This document shows, one piece after another, positions 35,486-43,563 of a stretch of DNA of 64,000 nt. A model generated the notes under the pieces. It was given only the letters and a program-made list of their open reading frames with translations. It was not told where the DNA came from and ran no database searches. This stretch comes from CBDCWT01 sp965223305 (GTDB lineage: Bacteria > Planctomycetota > Planctomycetia > Pirellulales > Pirellulaceae), in the NCBI GenBank assembly GCA_965223305.1, contig CBDCWT010000013.1, positions 275,580 through 339,579 of the forward strand, in the 5' to 3' direction. The position numbers were made by a program, and so were the translations under genes. How positions within the stretch are numbered: position 1 is the first letter of the stretch; every line of letters starts with the position of its first letter.

Positions 35486-36430
35486 ATGGCAGCCACCACG
35501 CGAACGAGTTGGTCTTTGCCCCTGCACGCTCCGGGCGGGAGCTGTGACGAACTGCGTGGTCGCGTCGTCCAGTTGCTGCAAACGGAAATCGACTTTGTTC
35601 CCAACCCCGAGTTCCCGGCCGGCGAGGAGGGCGGCTATGAGCTGGTTGACAGAGCTCTCCAGGAGGCAAGCCAGTTGACAGCCACGGGGCCGGCCGAACT
35701 GCCGCCCCACTTTCGCCGCATGTGTACGTCCCAGCTGTTGACGCGCGAGCAGGAGCAGGCCCTCTTTCGCGAAATGAATTACCTGAAGTTTCACGCTAAC
35801 GCCCTGCGAACCCGACTTGATCCGGACCGCCCAGAGCCCGATCTTGTGGCGGAGATCGAGGCCCGACTCGCCACAGCTCGAGCGATTCGCGACTACCTAA
35901 TTCGAGCGAACGTGCGGCTGGTCATGTCTATTGTGAAGGGATTCGCAACACCCCAGCAGCCGTTTGACGTGATCTTCAGCGAGGGAGTTTTCACGCTGAT
36001 GCAGGCGGTGGAGAAATTTGATTACGAACGTGGCTTCCGCTTCAGCACGTATGCGTACCGCGCCATCGCTCGCAGCGCCTACCGAACCGTAACCGCAGCC
36101 CGCAAACGCGAGCGTCGCTTCGCGCTCAAAGGCGACGAGTGGGCGTTCCAGCAGGCAGATAGTCGTTCCGAGCGGGCGGCGAGCGAGCAGGTTGGAGACA
36201 CTCTTCGCGAGCAGGTCGCGGCTATGCTCGAGAAGCTCGATCGAAGGGAGCGCTTCATCATCCGCAGTCGCTACGCGTTAGGAGGTCACCGCAGGACCCG
36301 TACACTTCAATTCTTAGCGGACAAGTTAGGAATCTCGAAGGAACGAGCCCGCCAACTCGAGCAACGTGCGCTTGGAAAACTGCGGAAGATGGCAGCAGAG
36401 TTGACAACGGTTGATGCTGATGATTTGTAG
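35486..36430 (+). CDS. Sigma-70 family RNA polymerase sigma factor
   Basis: 314 residues. Regions visible: 1.2 (LLTREQEQALFREMNYLKF), 2 (LIRANVRLVMSIVKGF...PFDVIFSEGVFTLMQAVEKFDYERGFRFSTYAYRAIARSAYR) and 4 (LDRRERFIIRSRYALGG...TLQFLADKLGISKERARQLEQRALGKLRK). Region 3 is short. It is a group 2/3-like alternative sigma factor, not an ECF. It is divergent from the CarH-like regulator; hemH, a selenoprotein and an SRPBCC gene follow on the same strand. A light- or oxidative-stress-response unit is a plausible reading. Confidence 0.9.
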   Translation: MAATTRTSWSLPLHAPGGSCDELRGRVVQLLQTEIDFVPNPEFPAGEEGGYELVDRALQEASQLTATGPAELPPHFRRMCTSQLLTREQEQALFREMNYLKFHANALRTRLDPDRPEPDLVAEIEARLATARAIRDYLIRANVRLVMSIVKGFATPQQPFDVIFSEGVFTLMQAVEKFDYERGFRFSTYAYRAIARSAYRTVTAARKRERRFALKGDEWAFQQADSRSERAASEQVGDTLREQVAAMLEKLDRRERFIIRSRYALGGHRRTRTLQFLADKLGISKERARQLEQRALGKLRKMAAELTTVDADDL

Positions 36431-36575
36431 AAAGCCTGTGCGGCGTGACGTTGCCTGATGCGTGCTAGGCGGGCGTGTCCGGCTTTGCTAGGTTTGTGAC
36501 GAGTGTGAGGATGGACCTAATTGGCGTGTAGCGGCTGGCCTTTCAAGGGCCGAGGAGCGCTTGGCTCACCGAGTC

Positions 36576-37601
36576 ATGAGTGACACTCCCTACGATGCGG
36601 TTTTGCTAGTCTCCTTCGGTGGCCCCGAAGGTCCGGAAGAGGTGCTTCCGTTTCTCGAAAACGTGCTCCGCGGCAAAAACGTGCCGCACGAGCGGATGCT
36701 CGAAGTGGCCAATCACTATCAGCGTTTTGGTGGGGTCAGCCCGATTAACCAGCAGTGCCGTGCACTGATCGCCGCGCTACGTGACGAACTGGCCCGCCAC
36801 GGTCCACACCTTCCCATCTACTGGGGAAACCGCAACTGGCATCCCATGTTGGTAGATACACTGCAGCAGATGGCTGACGACGGCATCGAGCGGGCCCTCG
36901 GCTTCGTGACCTCGGTTTTCAGCTCTTATTCAGGGTGCCGGCAATATCGCGAGGACATCTCGAAGGCTCGACTGGAACTTGGCGCGACGGCGCCGATCGT
37001 TGACAAGTTACGTGCCTTCTACAATCACCCCGGTTTCGTAGTGCCGATGCAGGAGCGTGTCCGGGCGGCCTGCGACCAGGTTCCCCGGTCACGGCAGGCG
37101 ACGGCGCAGATTCTCTTCACGGCGCACAGCATACCGTTGTCAATGGCTGAAGGTTGTCAGTACGAGGTGCAGCTGGCAGAATCGTGCCGTTTGGTCGCAG
37201 AGGCCTTTCCCGAGCAGACATGGCAGCTGGTCTACCAAAGTCGCAGTGGTCCGCCGAGTCAACCGTGGCTCGAACCGGATGTCTGTGACCGCCTCCGCGA
37301 GCTGGGTGATCGGGGGGATGTCCACGATGTGATCGTTGCTCCGATTGGATTTGTTTCCGATCACATGGAGGTGCTGTTCGACCTCGACACCGAGGCCAAG
37401 AACGTCTGTGCCGAGCTTGGCCTCAACATGATTCGAGCCGAGACCGTCGGCACGCACCCGAGGTTTGTTAGCATGATCCGCGAGCTGATTTTGGAGCGGA
37501 TCAATGGCACCGAGAAACAGTATCTCGGCGGCTTGGGACCAAGTCACGACGTCTGTCCGGAGGATTGCTGTCCGTCTGGTCGGCGAGCGAGGCCCTCGTA
37601 G
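36576..37601 (+). CDS. hemH: Ferrochelatase
   Basis: 341 residues from the ATG at 36576; an in-frame TTG at 36561 is possible. VLLVSFGGPEGPEEVLPFLENV at the start, the catalytic His in FTAHSIPLSMAEGCQYEVQL, YQSRSGPPSQPWLEPDV and APIGFVSDHMEVLFDLDTEA are all ferrochelatase motifs. It inserts Fe(II) into protoporphyrin IX, the last step of haem synthesis (or coproporphyrin in some lineages). The C-terminal tail HDVCPEDCCPS carries three closely spaced cysteines, a possible metal or Fe-S binding addition. A gap of 65 nt separates it from the selenoprotein gene. Confidence 0.93.
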   Translation: MSDTPYDAVLLVSFGGPEGPEEVLPFLENVLRGKNVPHERMLEVANHYQRFGGVSPINQQCRALIAALRDELARHGPHLPIYWGNRNWHPMLVDTLQQMADDGIERALGFVTSVFSSYSGCRQYREDISKARLELGATAPIVDKLRAFYNHPGFVVPMQERVRAACDQVPRSRQATAQILFTAHSIPLSMAEGCQYEVQLAESCRLVAEAFPEQTWQLVYQSRSGPPSQPWLEPDVCDRLRELGDRGDVHDVIVAPIGFVSDHMEVLFDLDTEAKNVCAELGLNMIRAETVGTHPRFVSMIRELILERINGTEKQYLGGLGPSHDVCPEDCCPSGRRARPS

Positions 37602-37666
37602 GTGCGACGAACACCCTTGACTAGACGTTGAGTTCATTTCGAGAGAAGGCAATTAGGAGAGATCTC

Positions 37667-38014
37667 ATGAGTAAGATCGACTGGAGCTATCACCGCCCTG
37701 GCTGAAAGACCTGTGGTAAGACGCAGGAGTTTCTTGCGAGTGCTGGAGTTGAAGCCAAGGAAGAAGTCAACGCGAGGCAGCAGACACTGAAGAAAAAGGA
37801 CGCGCTAGAGTTGGCGCAGGGTGTTAACGAGATCTACGCCGCCAAAGGCAAGAAGATCGTTCACGTGAACATGAAGAAGGACAAACCCGATACAGCCACG
37901 CTGGCTAAGCTGTTGCTCGGCCCAACGGGCAACTTGCGAGCACCGGTACTTCGCAAGGGAAAGACGTTGGTGGTGGGCTTCGACGAAGAAACGTACAAGA
38001 AAGTGTTCCGGTAG
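37667..38014 (+). CDS. ArsC/Spx-like thioredoxin-fold selenoprotein (in-frame TGA = selenocysteine)
   Basis: Starts at ATG 37667 with AGGAGA 7 nt upstream. Twelve codons on, the frame meets TGA (37703-37705) and then runs uninterrupted to TAG at 38012-38014, 115 residues in all. Around the TGA the protein reads YHRPG-U-KTCGK: the TGA replaces the first Cys of a C-x2-C redox motif (U13, Cys16). The rest is a thioredoxin/ArsC-like fold, with KKIVHVNMKKDKPD, and LRAPVLRKGKTLVVGF containing the cis-proline loop typical of that fold. A SECIS-like hairpin follows the TGA. Without selenocysteine decoding, only a 67-aa fragment from 37811 would be called. The next gene overlaps the stop. Relatives annotated as ArsC-family (seleno)proteins exist as far as I recall. 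Function: probable thiol/selenol redox enzyme; arsenate reduction is not shown. The alternative reading is a nonsense mutation. Confidence 0.85.
37703..37738 (+). promoter_or_regulatory. UGA and candidate bacterial SECIS element
   Basis: The recoded TGA is at 37703-37705. After 16 nt a hairpin follows: CGCAGG (37722-37727) pairs with CTTGCG (37733-37738), six pairs including one G.U, closing the pentaloop AGTTT with G in its second position. The UGA-to-loop distance is 22 nt, within the range usual for bacterial SECIS elements, which require a G in the first two loop positions. A competing hairpin (CCTG/CAGG) lies closer to the UGA and is less suitable. Confidence 0.6.
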
Positions 38015-38523
38015 TGGCTGTTCAGATTGCGAGATCGGCGAATGGACCCGCCCGCTACAGGCTGACCACGCAGCTGCTCGTCGACGAACCTCCGGAACAG
38101 GTTTTCAATTTTTTTTCTGACGCCTTTCGGTTGGAGAAAATCACTCCTGACTGGCTGCATTTTTCCGTGCAGACACCGCGTCCGATCGAGATGCAGTCTG
38201 GGACATTGATCGACTATCAGCTGCGAGTGCGTGGATTTCCGCTCCGCTGGCGGAGTCGAATCAGTGATTGGAAGCCGCCGTTTCTGTTTGTCGACGAGCA
38301 GCTGCGGGGGCCCTACCGCTACTGGCGTCACTTGCACACCTTCGACGAAGTCGATGGTGGGACGCTCGTACGAGATGTCGTGCACTATGCGGTCCCGCTG
38401 GGCTTTATCGTGCACCCGCTGTTCGTGCGTGCCGAGCTCTGCAGGATCTTTGATTTTCGACGCGAAATGATGAGCGAACTCTTTACGCCGCGTGATACGA
38501 GAATGGACAAGCTTGCAAGCTAG
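38014..38523 (+). CDS. SRPBCC (START/polyketide-cyclase-like) family protein
   Basis: 169 residues. The GTG start at 38014 uses the last base of the selenoprotein TAG, so translation is probably coupled. QLLVDEPPEQVFNFFSDAFRLEKITPDWLHF and the later GPYRYWRHLHTFDEVDGGTLVRDVVHYAVPLG identify a ligand-binding SRPBCC protein (cyclase/dehydrase type). Such proteins often accompany photolyase and CarH-type light-response genes, which fits the neighbourhood, but the ligand is unknown. Bacterial coupling to a selenoprotein suggests a shared operon. Confidence 0.85.
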   Translation: MAVQIARSANGPARYRLTTQLLVDEPPEQVFNFFSDAFRLEKITPDWLHFSVQTPRPIEMQSGTLIDYQLRVRGFPLRWRSRISDWKPPFLFVDEQLRGPYRYWRHLHTFDEVDGGTLVRDVVHYAVPLGFIVHPLFVRAELCRIFDFRREMMSELFTPRDTRMDKLAS

Positions 38524-38613
38524 CCGCCTGTCAAAGGGCGGTCGGCACGCAGGGGGATGAGCCTGCAAGTTTGCTTGTCTCCAGGCAGCCCTTCAAAAAA
38601 GTTCATTTTTCTT

Positions 38614-38644
38614 TTGACGTTCAGGCGGTGCAGACGTCTATAAA
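38614..38644 (+). promoter_or_regulatory. Candidate promoter of the ECF sigma operon
   Basis: TTGACG (38614-38619) and TATAAA (38639-38644) with a 19-bp spacer, following an A/T-rich stretch. It lies about 40 nt before the GTG at 38685 and so supports that start over the upstream TTG at 38571. Confidence 0.4.
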
Positions 38645-38684
38645 GCAGGGGAACAGCTTTACTTGGCGCATCCAGCAGAAACGA

Positions 38685-39224
38685 GTGTCGAGCTTGGATG
38701 GATTCCTGGACGGGCTGGCCGATCCGCTATATCGGTTTCTGCTGCGGATGACGCGCGACCGAGACTTGGCGGCTGATCTGACACAGGAGGCGCTCCTGCG
38801 CGCATGGCGCAAGCGGCGTTCGCTGAAAAACGAGGAGGCACGCCGTGCATGGCTGTTCCGGATCGCCACCAATTTGTACGGCGACCATTGCCGACGGACG
38901 AGACGAATCGAGCTCAGTGAGCTCGGGCAGCAAGTTGACCGGACCCTCTTGCCCGAGCAAGCTGCGGTTGACCGTGAACTCCATGACCAAGTCGCAGCCG
39001 CCTTGGACGAGCTGCCCGACCGCCAGCGAGAGGTAATGCATTTGCGAGTCATCGAGCAACTTTCTCCAGCGGAAATCGCAGACATTTTGGGAATCGACGC
39101 AGGCGCAGTACGGTCCAGCTTGGCAGCAGCTCGCAAGAGATTACGTGTGCAACTGAGGCACCTGTGGCCTGAATTGAACACAACCGAAGTTCCTGGTGCA
39201 CTGCCAGAAACAAGACAACCATGA
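38685..39224 (+). CDS. ECF RNA polymerase sigma factor
   Basis: 179 residues from the GTG at 38685. Region 2 is DPLYRFLLRMTRDRDLAADLTQEALLRAWRKRRSLKN...WLFRIATNLYGDHCRR; region 4 is LPDRQREVMHLRVIEQLSPAEIADILGIDAGAVRSSLAAARKRLR. The frame is open upstream to 38571, but those codons lie on a probable promoter and lack similarity to sigma factors. The next gene overlaps by ATGA and encodes a zinc-binding anti-sigma protein, the classical arrangement. The signal sensed is unknown. Confidence 0.9.
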   Translation: MSSLDGFLDGLADPLYRFLLRMTRDRDLAADLTQEALLRAWRKRRSLKNEEARRAWLFRIATNLYGDHCRRTRRIELSELGQQVDRTLLPEQAAVDRELHDQVAAALDELPDRQREVMHLRVIEQLSPAEIADILGIDAGAVRSSLAAARKRLRVQLRHLWPELNTTEVPGALPETRQP

Positions 39225-39762
39225 CTCAACTTTGCCAACGACTGGACGACTATCTCGACGACCTAATGTCGCCGGTGGAATTGGAGCATTTCGAGCATCA
39301 CCTGAAGGGCTGCCCGGACTGCCAGCGGGCAGTACGGTTCGAACAAGCACTTGGTATCGCCGCGCGCAAGGGAGCTGAGCTTGTTTCGGTCCCAGCGCTG
39401 GTCGGGACGCGAGTCCTGGAGAAGTCCCAACGGCAGCGGCGAACTGCTATGACGGCAGCGGTTGCAGTGACGGCTGCGGTCTCGCGCTGCTCCCCCATCT
39501 GCCTTTCGTGACGAGTCGGGATGGAGCTGGCCAGCGGACAGATTCGGCGCAGGTGACTTCATCCTCCCGGCCCGCCGATCGAACCGAGCTACAAAGGGAC
39601 ACCGCAACTCCCCAAGACGATACGCCTGTGGCGGCCGTCAAGGGAGACGGGCGGCACATCGTCGTCTCCGTTCCGACTCAGAGTCGGCAGGTGACCTTAG
39701 TGATGCTGTACCCAAAAGTGCCGCCGGAAGTCGAGTTGGATGGCGGAAGCGAAAATCAGTGA
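39221..39762 (+). pseudogene. Anti-sigma factor (zinc-finger type), split by a frame change
   Basis: The first ORF (39221-39511, 96 aa) starts with ATGA overlap and contains the ZAS motif HHLKGCPDC (His-x3-Cys-x2-Cys). It ends within a hydrophobic region. The second ORF (39508-39762) continues the expected protein. Moving to the second frame just before the CCCCC run at 39490-39494 gives a proper membrane segment (AMTAAVAVTAAV then LALLPHLPFV), as anti-sigma factors have. One missing base, or a true -1 frameshift, explains this. Downstream, TSRDGAGQRTDSAQVTSSSR looks like a periplasmic linker. Total 180 codons. It may be functional if the deletion is a sequencing error. Confidence 0.75.
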
Positions 39763-39788
39763 ACGCGTTTATCGAAAGGAGCTGCTGT

Positions 39789-40715
39789 ATGAACCGAGTC
39801 TTACTGTCTGGCTACCAGCGCGCGCTGCCGTTGACGATCGCCCTGCTGTTTGCGATTGCCGCCCCGGCGGGGCTAGCGCAGTCATCATCGAAGACGAGGG
39901 TGGAGGTATTTAGGTTGAAACAGGTCAGTGCCGACAGCGCCGCTCATGTCTTAGCGCAGCTTCCAGTTTCGCCTGGCTTTCGCTGCATTGCCGACGGCCC
40001 GCGACAGCTCGTGATCATCGGAACCGACGAGGACCTTACAGCCGTTCGTGAGGCTGTAAAGAAACTCGATGTTGCGTCAGAGGAGGCGCTGCTAAAGGTA
40101 TTTGCACTTCGACACGTCATGGTGCACGACGCAGCTGAGGTGCTCCGCTCGCTCGGTCTGCAAATGTCGACCGCCGTCGACGCCCGCACGAATTCGCTGA
40201 TCGTGCGGGGCCCGCGCAACCAGCTGAATGTTGCGGAAGCACTGTTGGCGAGGCTCGACCAGTCTTCAGCCCTCGAATCTGCAGAGATGGTCGCCGACAG
40301 CCGTTACAGAATGGACCTTATCTGGTTGATGGAAGGACCGAGCGATGCCTCGATTGTGCTCCAAGAGCCGGTTCAACTGGCAGGCGACGCCGTACGGGAA
40401 ATTGAGGGGCAAGGGTTTCTCGAGGTTCTCCAAGCGGGACAGGTGAGTGTGGCGGTTCGTAGCGGCGGCCACTTCACGGTGCAGAGTAGTACGTTGCTTG
40501 GCAGGATGGAGGTCGATGGATCGTTGAAACCAGTGCGGGATGGCAAGCTGGAACTGGAGCTGAGCATACATATCTCGAATAACGACGAGCAACTGACATC
40601 TCTGTCTACGGAAATAACCACGGAACCGGACCATGACGTTGTGCTTGGCATTGCCGGCGCGCTCTTCGGTTCGAAGCAACGCCGCAGCGCATTTGTAGTT
40701 CGAATCACAAAGTGA
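39789..40715 (+). CDS. Secreted protein with secretin-N (NolW-like) repeats
   Basis: 308 residues from the ATG at 39789 (GGAG 7 nt upstream). A signal peptide (ALPLTIALLFAIAAPAGLAQ) precedes two secretin_N-like ring-building modules: VFRLKQVSADSAAHVLAQL...QLVIIGTDEDLTAVREAVKKLD (about 40-95) and VFALRHVMVHDAAEVLRSL...NSLIVRGPRNQLNVAEALLARLD (about 102-160). The C-terminal part is beta-rich without the secretin pore domain, so it is not a complete secretin. It is linked with the ECF and anti-sigma genes and could be a periplasmic partner of that sensor or a regulon target. Confidence 0.8.
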   Translation: MNRVLLSGYQRALPLTIALLFAIAAPAGLAQSSSKTRVEVFRLKQVSADSAAHVLAQLPVSPGFRCIADGPRQLVIIGTDEDLTAVREAVKKLDVASEEALLKVFALRHVMVHDAAEVLRSLGLQMSTAVDARTNSLIVRGPRNQLNVAEALLARLDQSSALESAEMVADSRYRMDLIWLMEGPSDASIVLQEPVQLAGDAVREIEGQGFLEVLQAGQVSVAVRSGGHFTVQSSTLLGRMEVDGSLKPVRDGKLELELSIHISNNDEQLTSLSTEITTEPDHDVVLGIAGALFGSKQRRSAFVVRITK

Positions 40716-40778
40716 CCTAGGACGCTGTACGATCAGCCGCCGTCTTGAAGTTACTGTGGCCCGGTTGTCAGTACCCAG

Positions 40779-42230
40779 TTATTGTCGGCGGGGCGGTCGA
40801 TGAGCGTCCAGCTCATCGACAAACCGTGACTCCAGGAGCGGATCGTTGGTCTCCTGACGCCAACGCACGAGGGCCTGTTTGAGACGTTCCTCGGTCTCCG
40901 CTAGTTCTTGCTGGCCGCCTAAATTGTTCAGTTCGGCCGGGTCGTCGACGGTGTCGTAGAGCTCAAACTCTGGCGGACTGGCGAAAGTGTCAAACGCCCT
41001 GCGAACTGCCGTGTTGTCGAAGCGATCAGTTTGGGACAGCCGATAGGCTTGGTCACCGTCGATCCCGGTCGATGGGTTGTTGCGCCCTGCCAGCAGGTTA
41101 TGAATCAGATGATACCGCCGATCACGAATTCCCCGTCGAGGGTAAAAGAGCCGTGTCCCATGAAAGTGGAACTCGGCGACGAGGTATTCTCGCCAGCTCG
41201 CCTCGGCACCGCTGAGAACTGGACGTAGGGATCTGCCGTGCAGCCCACTGGGAATCGCTTCTCCTACGGCATCCAGAATCGTGGGCAGAATATCCACCGT
41301 CGATACCATCGCCTCGCTCGTCATTGGCTTCGAGACGCCAGGCCAATGGACCATGAACGGCACGCGAGTACCGCTTTCATAAACGGTCGTCTTGCCACGA
41401 GCGAAGGGAGGACCGTGGTCGCCGCAGAAAATGATCAATGTATCGTCCCCATGACCTGCCTTGCGCAGTTCTTCCATCAGCATTCCAATGCCCGCATCGA
41501 GACGTTTGATCGTGTTGTAGTAGCCCGTAACACGTTTGAGCTGCCCGACGGTGTCAATACCCTGAAAGGGAAAGGCTGGCGCTGCGCCGGCCGCGAGTGG
41601 ATCTTCCGGCAAACCATCGATCTGGTCGTGAAATGTCCAGCCTCCAACAGCGTCTGCTGAGCGAGAGGCATGCGGGTCGGAGTAGTTGACCATCAGGAAA
41701 AAGGGCTCATCGCCAGTCTGTTGCCAAAACTCGCTCGCTGTCTCGGCGACGCGCCGGACCTCACGTGTCTTGATGCGGGGTCGTTTGCGAAAGTCGAAAG
41801 GAAACGAATCTTCCGGTGCAACGTGCAGTTTGCCGATGATGCCAGTGCGGTACCCGCAGCGCTTGAGGTAGGCCGGGATCGTCTTCTCTCTCAGATGCTC
41901 GTGCAGCGCGAACCCGGACGGCGCATCGGTCCGGCCCATTAAACCGTACTGACCGTTCGCGTGCGGATACAATCCCGTAAACATGGCGCTCCGCGAAGGA
42001 CTGCAGGATGCCTGGGCAACATACGCAATCTCGAACCGCGTCCCTCGCTGTGCAAGCCGATCGAGATGCGGTGTCGTGATGACTGTGTTTCCATAGCAAC
42101 TCAGCTGCAACCCCAAGTCGTCCGCCGTGATGAACAGCACATTAGGCCGTGCGGCAGACAACAGCGGGATCCAGCCGAGACCGGTGAGCAGCATGACAAT
42201 CAAAGTCGTTCGGACAGGGTAGCTGTTCAT
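40779..42230 (-). CDS. Secreted sulfatase (heparan-N-sulfatase/iduronate-type)
   Basis: 483 residues from the ATG at 42230 (GAGGAA 5 nt upstream). A signal peptide (VRTTLIVMLLTGLGWIPLLSA) is followed by RPNVLFITADDLGLQLSCYGN and the formylglycine motif CSPSR (Cys76 in ASCSPSRSAMFTGLYPH). GKLHVAPE, NYSDPHASR and FCGDHGPPFARGKT match N-sulfoglucosamine sulfohydrolase-like enzymes. It hydrolyses sulfate or sulfamate groups on sulfated polysaccharides in the periplasm or outside the cell. A formylglycine-generating enzyme is not in the window. Confidence 0.93.
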   Translation of the reverse strand: MNSYPVRTTLIVMLLTGLGWIPLLSAARPNVLFITADDLGLQLSCYGNTVITTPHLDRLAQRGTRFEIAYVAQASCSPSRSAMFTGLYPHANGQYGLMGRTDAPSGFALHEHLREKTIPAYLKRCGYRTGIIGKLHVAPEDSFPFDFRKRPRIKTREVRRVAETASEFWQQTGDEPFFLMVNYSDPHASRSADAVGGWTFHDQIDGLPEDPLAAGAAPAFPFQGIDTVGQLKRVTGYYNTIKRLDAGIGMLMEELRKAGHGDDTLIIFCGDHGPPFARGKTTVYESGTRVPFMVHWPGVSKPMTSEAMVSTVDILPTILDAVGEAIPSGLHGRSLRPVLSGAEASWREYLVAEFHFHGTRLFYPRRGIRDRRYHLIHNLLAGRNNPSTGIDGDQAYRLSQTDRFDNTAVRRAFDTFASPPEFELYDTVDDPAELNNLGGQQELAETEERLKQALVRWRQETNDPLLESRFVDELDAHRPPRRQ

Positions 42231-42422
42231 GTCCGTTCCTCGTGTTGGAGTAGGCAATATCAGATTAAGTTGCAGCCAGCTATCGCTGGCTTGCTACAAT
42301 TTAACCCATCAACCCACGATTGAGGACAAGGACCATCGCAGAGAATGCGACTGGCTTGTCACGACAGGCATCCGCAAATATCCGCGAGCGGCTCAAGAGC
42401 TTCGTGGAGGGAGAGGATTCTC

Positions 42423-43169
42423 ATGGAACTGAATGAACGGCAGGAGTCGCTGTGTACCGAGAGCACTTGGGACTTCTCGGACCTCAAGGCGATGTTTCTC
42501 AACTGCACTCTGAAAAGGTCTCCTCAGCTGTCGCATACACAGGGGCTGATCGATATTTCGAAGGCGATCTTGATCAAGAACGGTGTTTCGGTCGACGAGC
42601 TCCGCCCCGTCGACTTTGAGATCGCGACGGGGGTCTGGCCTGACATGACGGAACACGGCTGGGACAAGGATGAGTGGCCCGCTGTTTCCGAGAGAGTCAT
42701 GGCGGCCGACATTCTTGTGATCGGCACATCGATCTGGCTGGGCGAAAAGACTTCCGTGGCTACAAAGGTGATCGAGCGGCTTTACGCAACCAGTCACCTA
42801 CTCAATGAGCTTGGACAATACGCCTACTATGGGCGCGTGGGGGGTGCGTTGATCACCGGAAACGAAGACGGTGCCAAACACTGCGCAATGAACATACTGT
42901 ATTCGTTGCAGCACTTGGGATACGTCATTCCGCCGCAGGCTGATGCAGATTGGCTCGGAGAGGCAGGTCCAGGACCCAGCTACCTCGACCCCGGATCGGG
43001 AGGTCCGGAAAATGACTTCACAAATCGCAACACGACCTTCATGACATGGAACCTCATGCATATGGCCCGCATGATTAAAGACGCCGGCGGTATTCCGGCA
43101 CACGGCAACCAGCGATCCAAGTGGGACGCGGGCTGCCGAAGCGACTTTACCAATCCGGCCTACCGGTAG
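42423..43169 (+). CDS. Flavodoxin/NAD(P)H-dependent FMN reductase family protein
   Basis: 248 residues. The ATG follows GGAGGGAGAGG; the frame is open further upstream, but the upstream residues look spurious. LKAMFLNCTLKRSPQLSHTQGLID (start of the FMN-binding fold), MAADILVIGTSIWLGEKTSVATKVIERL and YYGRVGGALITGNEDGAKHCAMNIL mark the flavodoxin-like family with the WxG phosphate loop region. It probably binds FMN and acts in quinone or thiol redox reactions. The long C-terminal region with FTNRNTTFMTWNLMHMARMIKDAGGIP is typical of one bacterial subfamily. Confidence 0.85.
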   Translation: MELNERQESLCTESTWDFSDLKAMFLNCTLKRSPQLSHTQGLIDISKAILIKNGVSVDELRPVDFEIATGVWPDMTEHGWDKDEWPAVSERVMAADILVIGTSIWLGEKTSVATKVIERLYATSHLLNELGQYAYYGRVGGALITGNEDGAKHCAMNILYSLQHLGYVIPPQADADWLGEAGPGPSYLDPGSGGPENDFTNRNTTFMTWNLMHMARMIKDAGGIPAHGNQRSKWDAGCRSDFTNPAYR

Positions 43170-43224
43170 ACGAGTTTTGTCCCCTCTGCGTCGCGGTTAG
43201 ACGTTCCAGATGAGAATCCGACGC

Positions 43225-43445
43225 ACAAAGCGCTCGGGAGGGCGAGGCTCCCGCCGAGCCGAGATGCACTGGAGTGCTAGTCTTGGTGGAAACCGTGGGC
43301 TAACGCCCAGCGGCTGATTTTGTATTGCGGCCGGTGAACAGGATTGAGGGGATAGCAACCAGCGACACGTACCCCATCACACCCGCTGCAAGAGTCGTGC
43401 GAGACGCTCGGGAGGGCGAGGCTCCCGCCGAGCCGGGGAGCAGGA
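43225..43445. repeat. Interspersed repeats between the flavodoxin and fasciclin genes
   Basis: Family C (about 43231-43260), family A (43290-43318) and a second family C (about 43408-43437) with unrelated spacers. No gene is visible in 43170-43563. Confidence 0.85.
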
Positions 43446-43484
43446 GCAGAAGCAGGAGGCAACGCTACATGTCCGGCCGCGCGT

Positions 43485-43527
43485 AAAAAGACCCCGCTGC
43501 CGTCAGTGAGACGGCAGCAGGGCGGGG
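43485..43527 (-). terminator. Intrinsic terminator of the fasciclin gene
   Basis: On the minus strand CTGCTGCCGTC pairs with GACGGCAGCGG around a TCACT loop, preceded by GCCC and followed by TTTTT. It lies about 40 nt after the stop of the fasciclin gene. A typical strong Rho-independent terminator. Confidence 0.85.
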
Positions 43528-43563
43528 CAGGTATCGGCTTCAAGCGAACTTGAAAACACCAGG

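Noticed and set aside
36508..36526. GGACCTAATTGG upstream of hemH as a third copy of the divergent-region element
   Set aside because: Only about 8 matching bases with an inserted T and no CATTAG half; likely chance.
37811..38014. 67-aa ORF as an independent gene
   Set aside because: It is the C-terminal part of the UGA-containing selenoprotein frame, lacks an RBS, and the complete frame has one.
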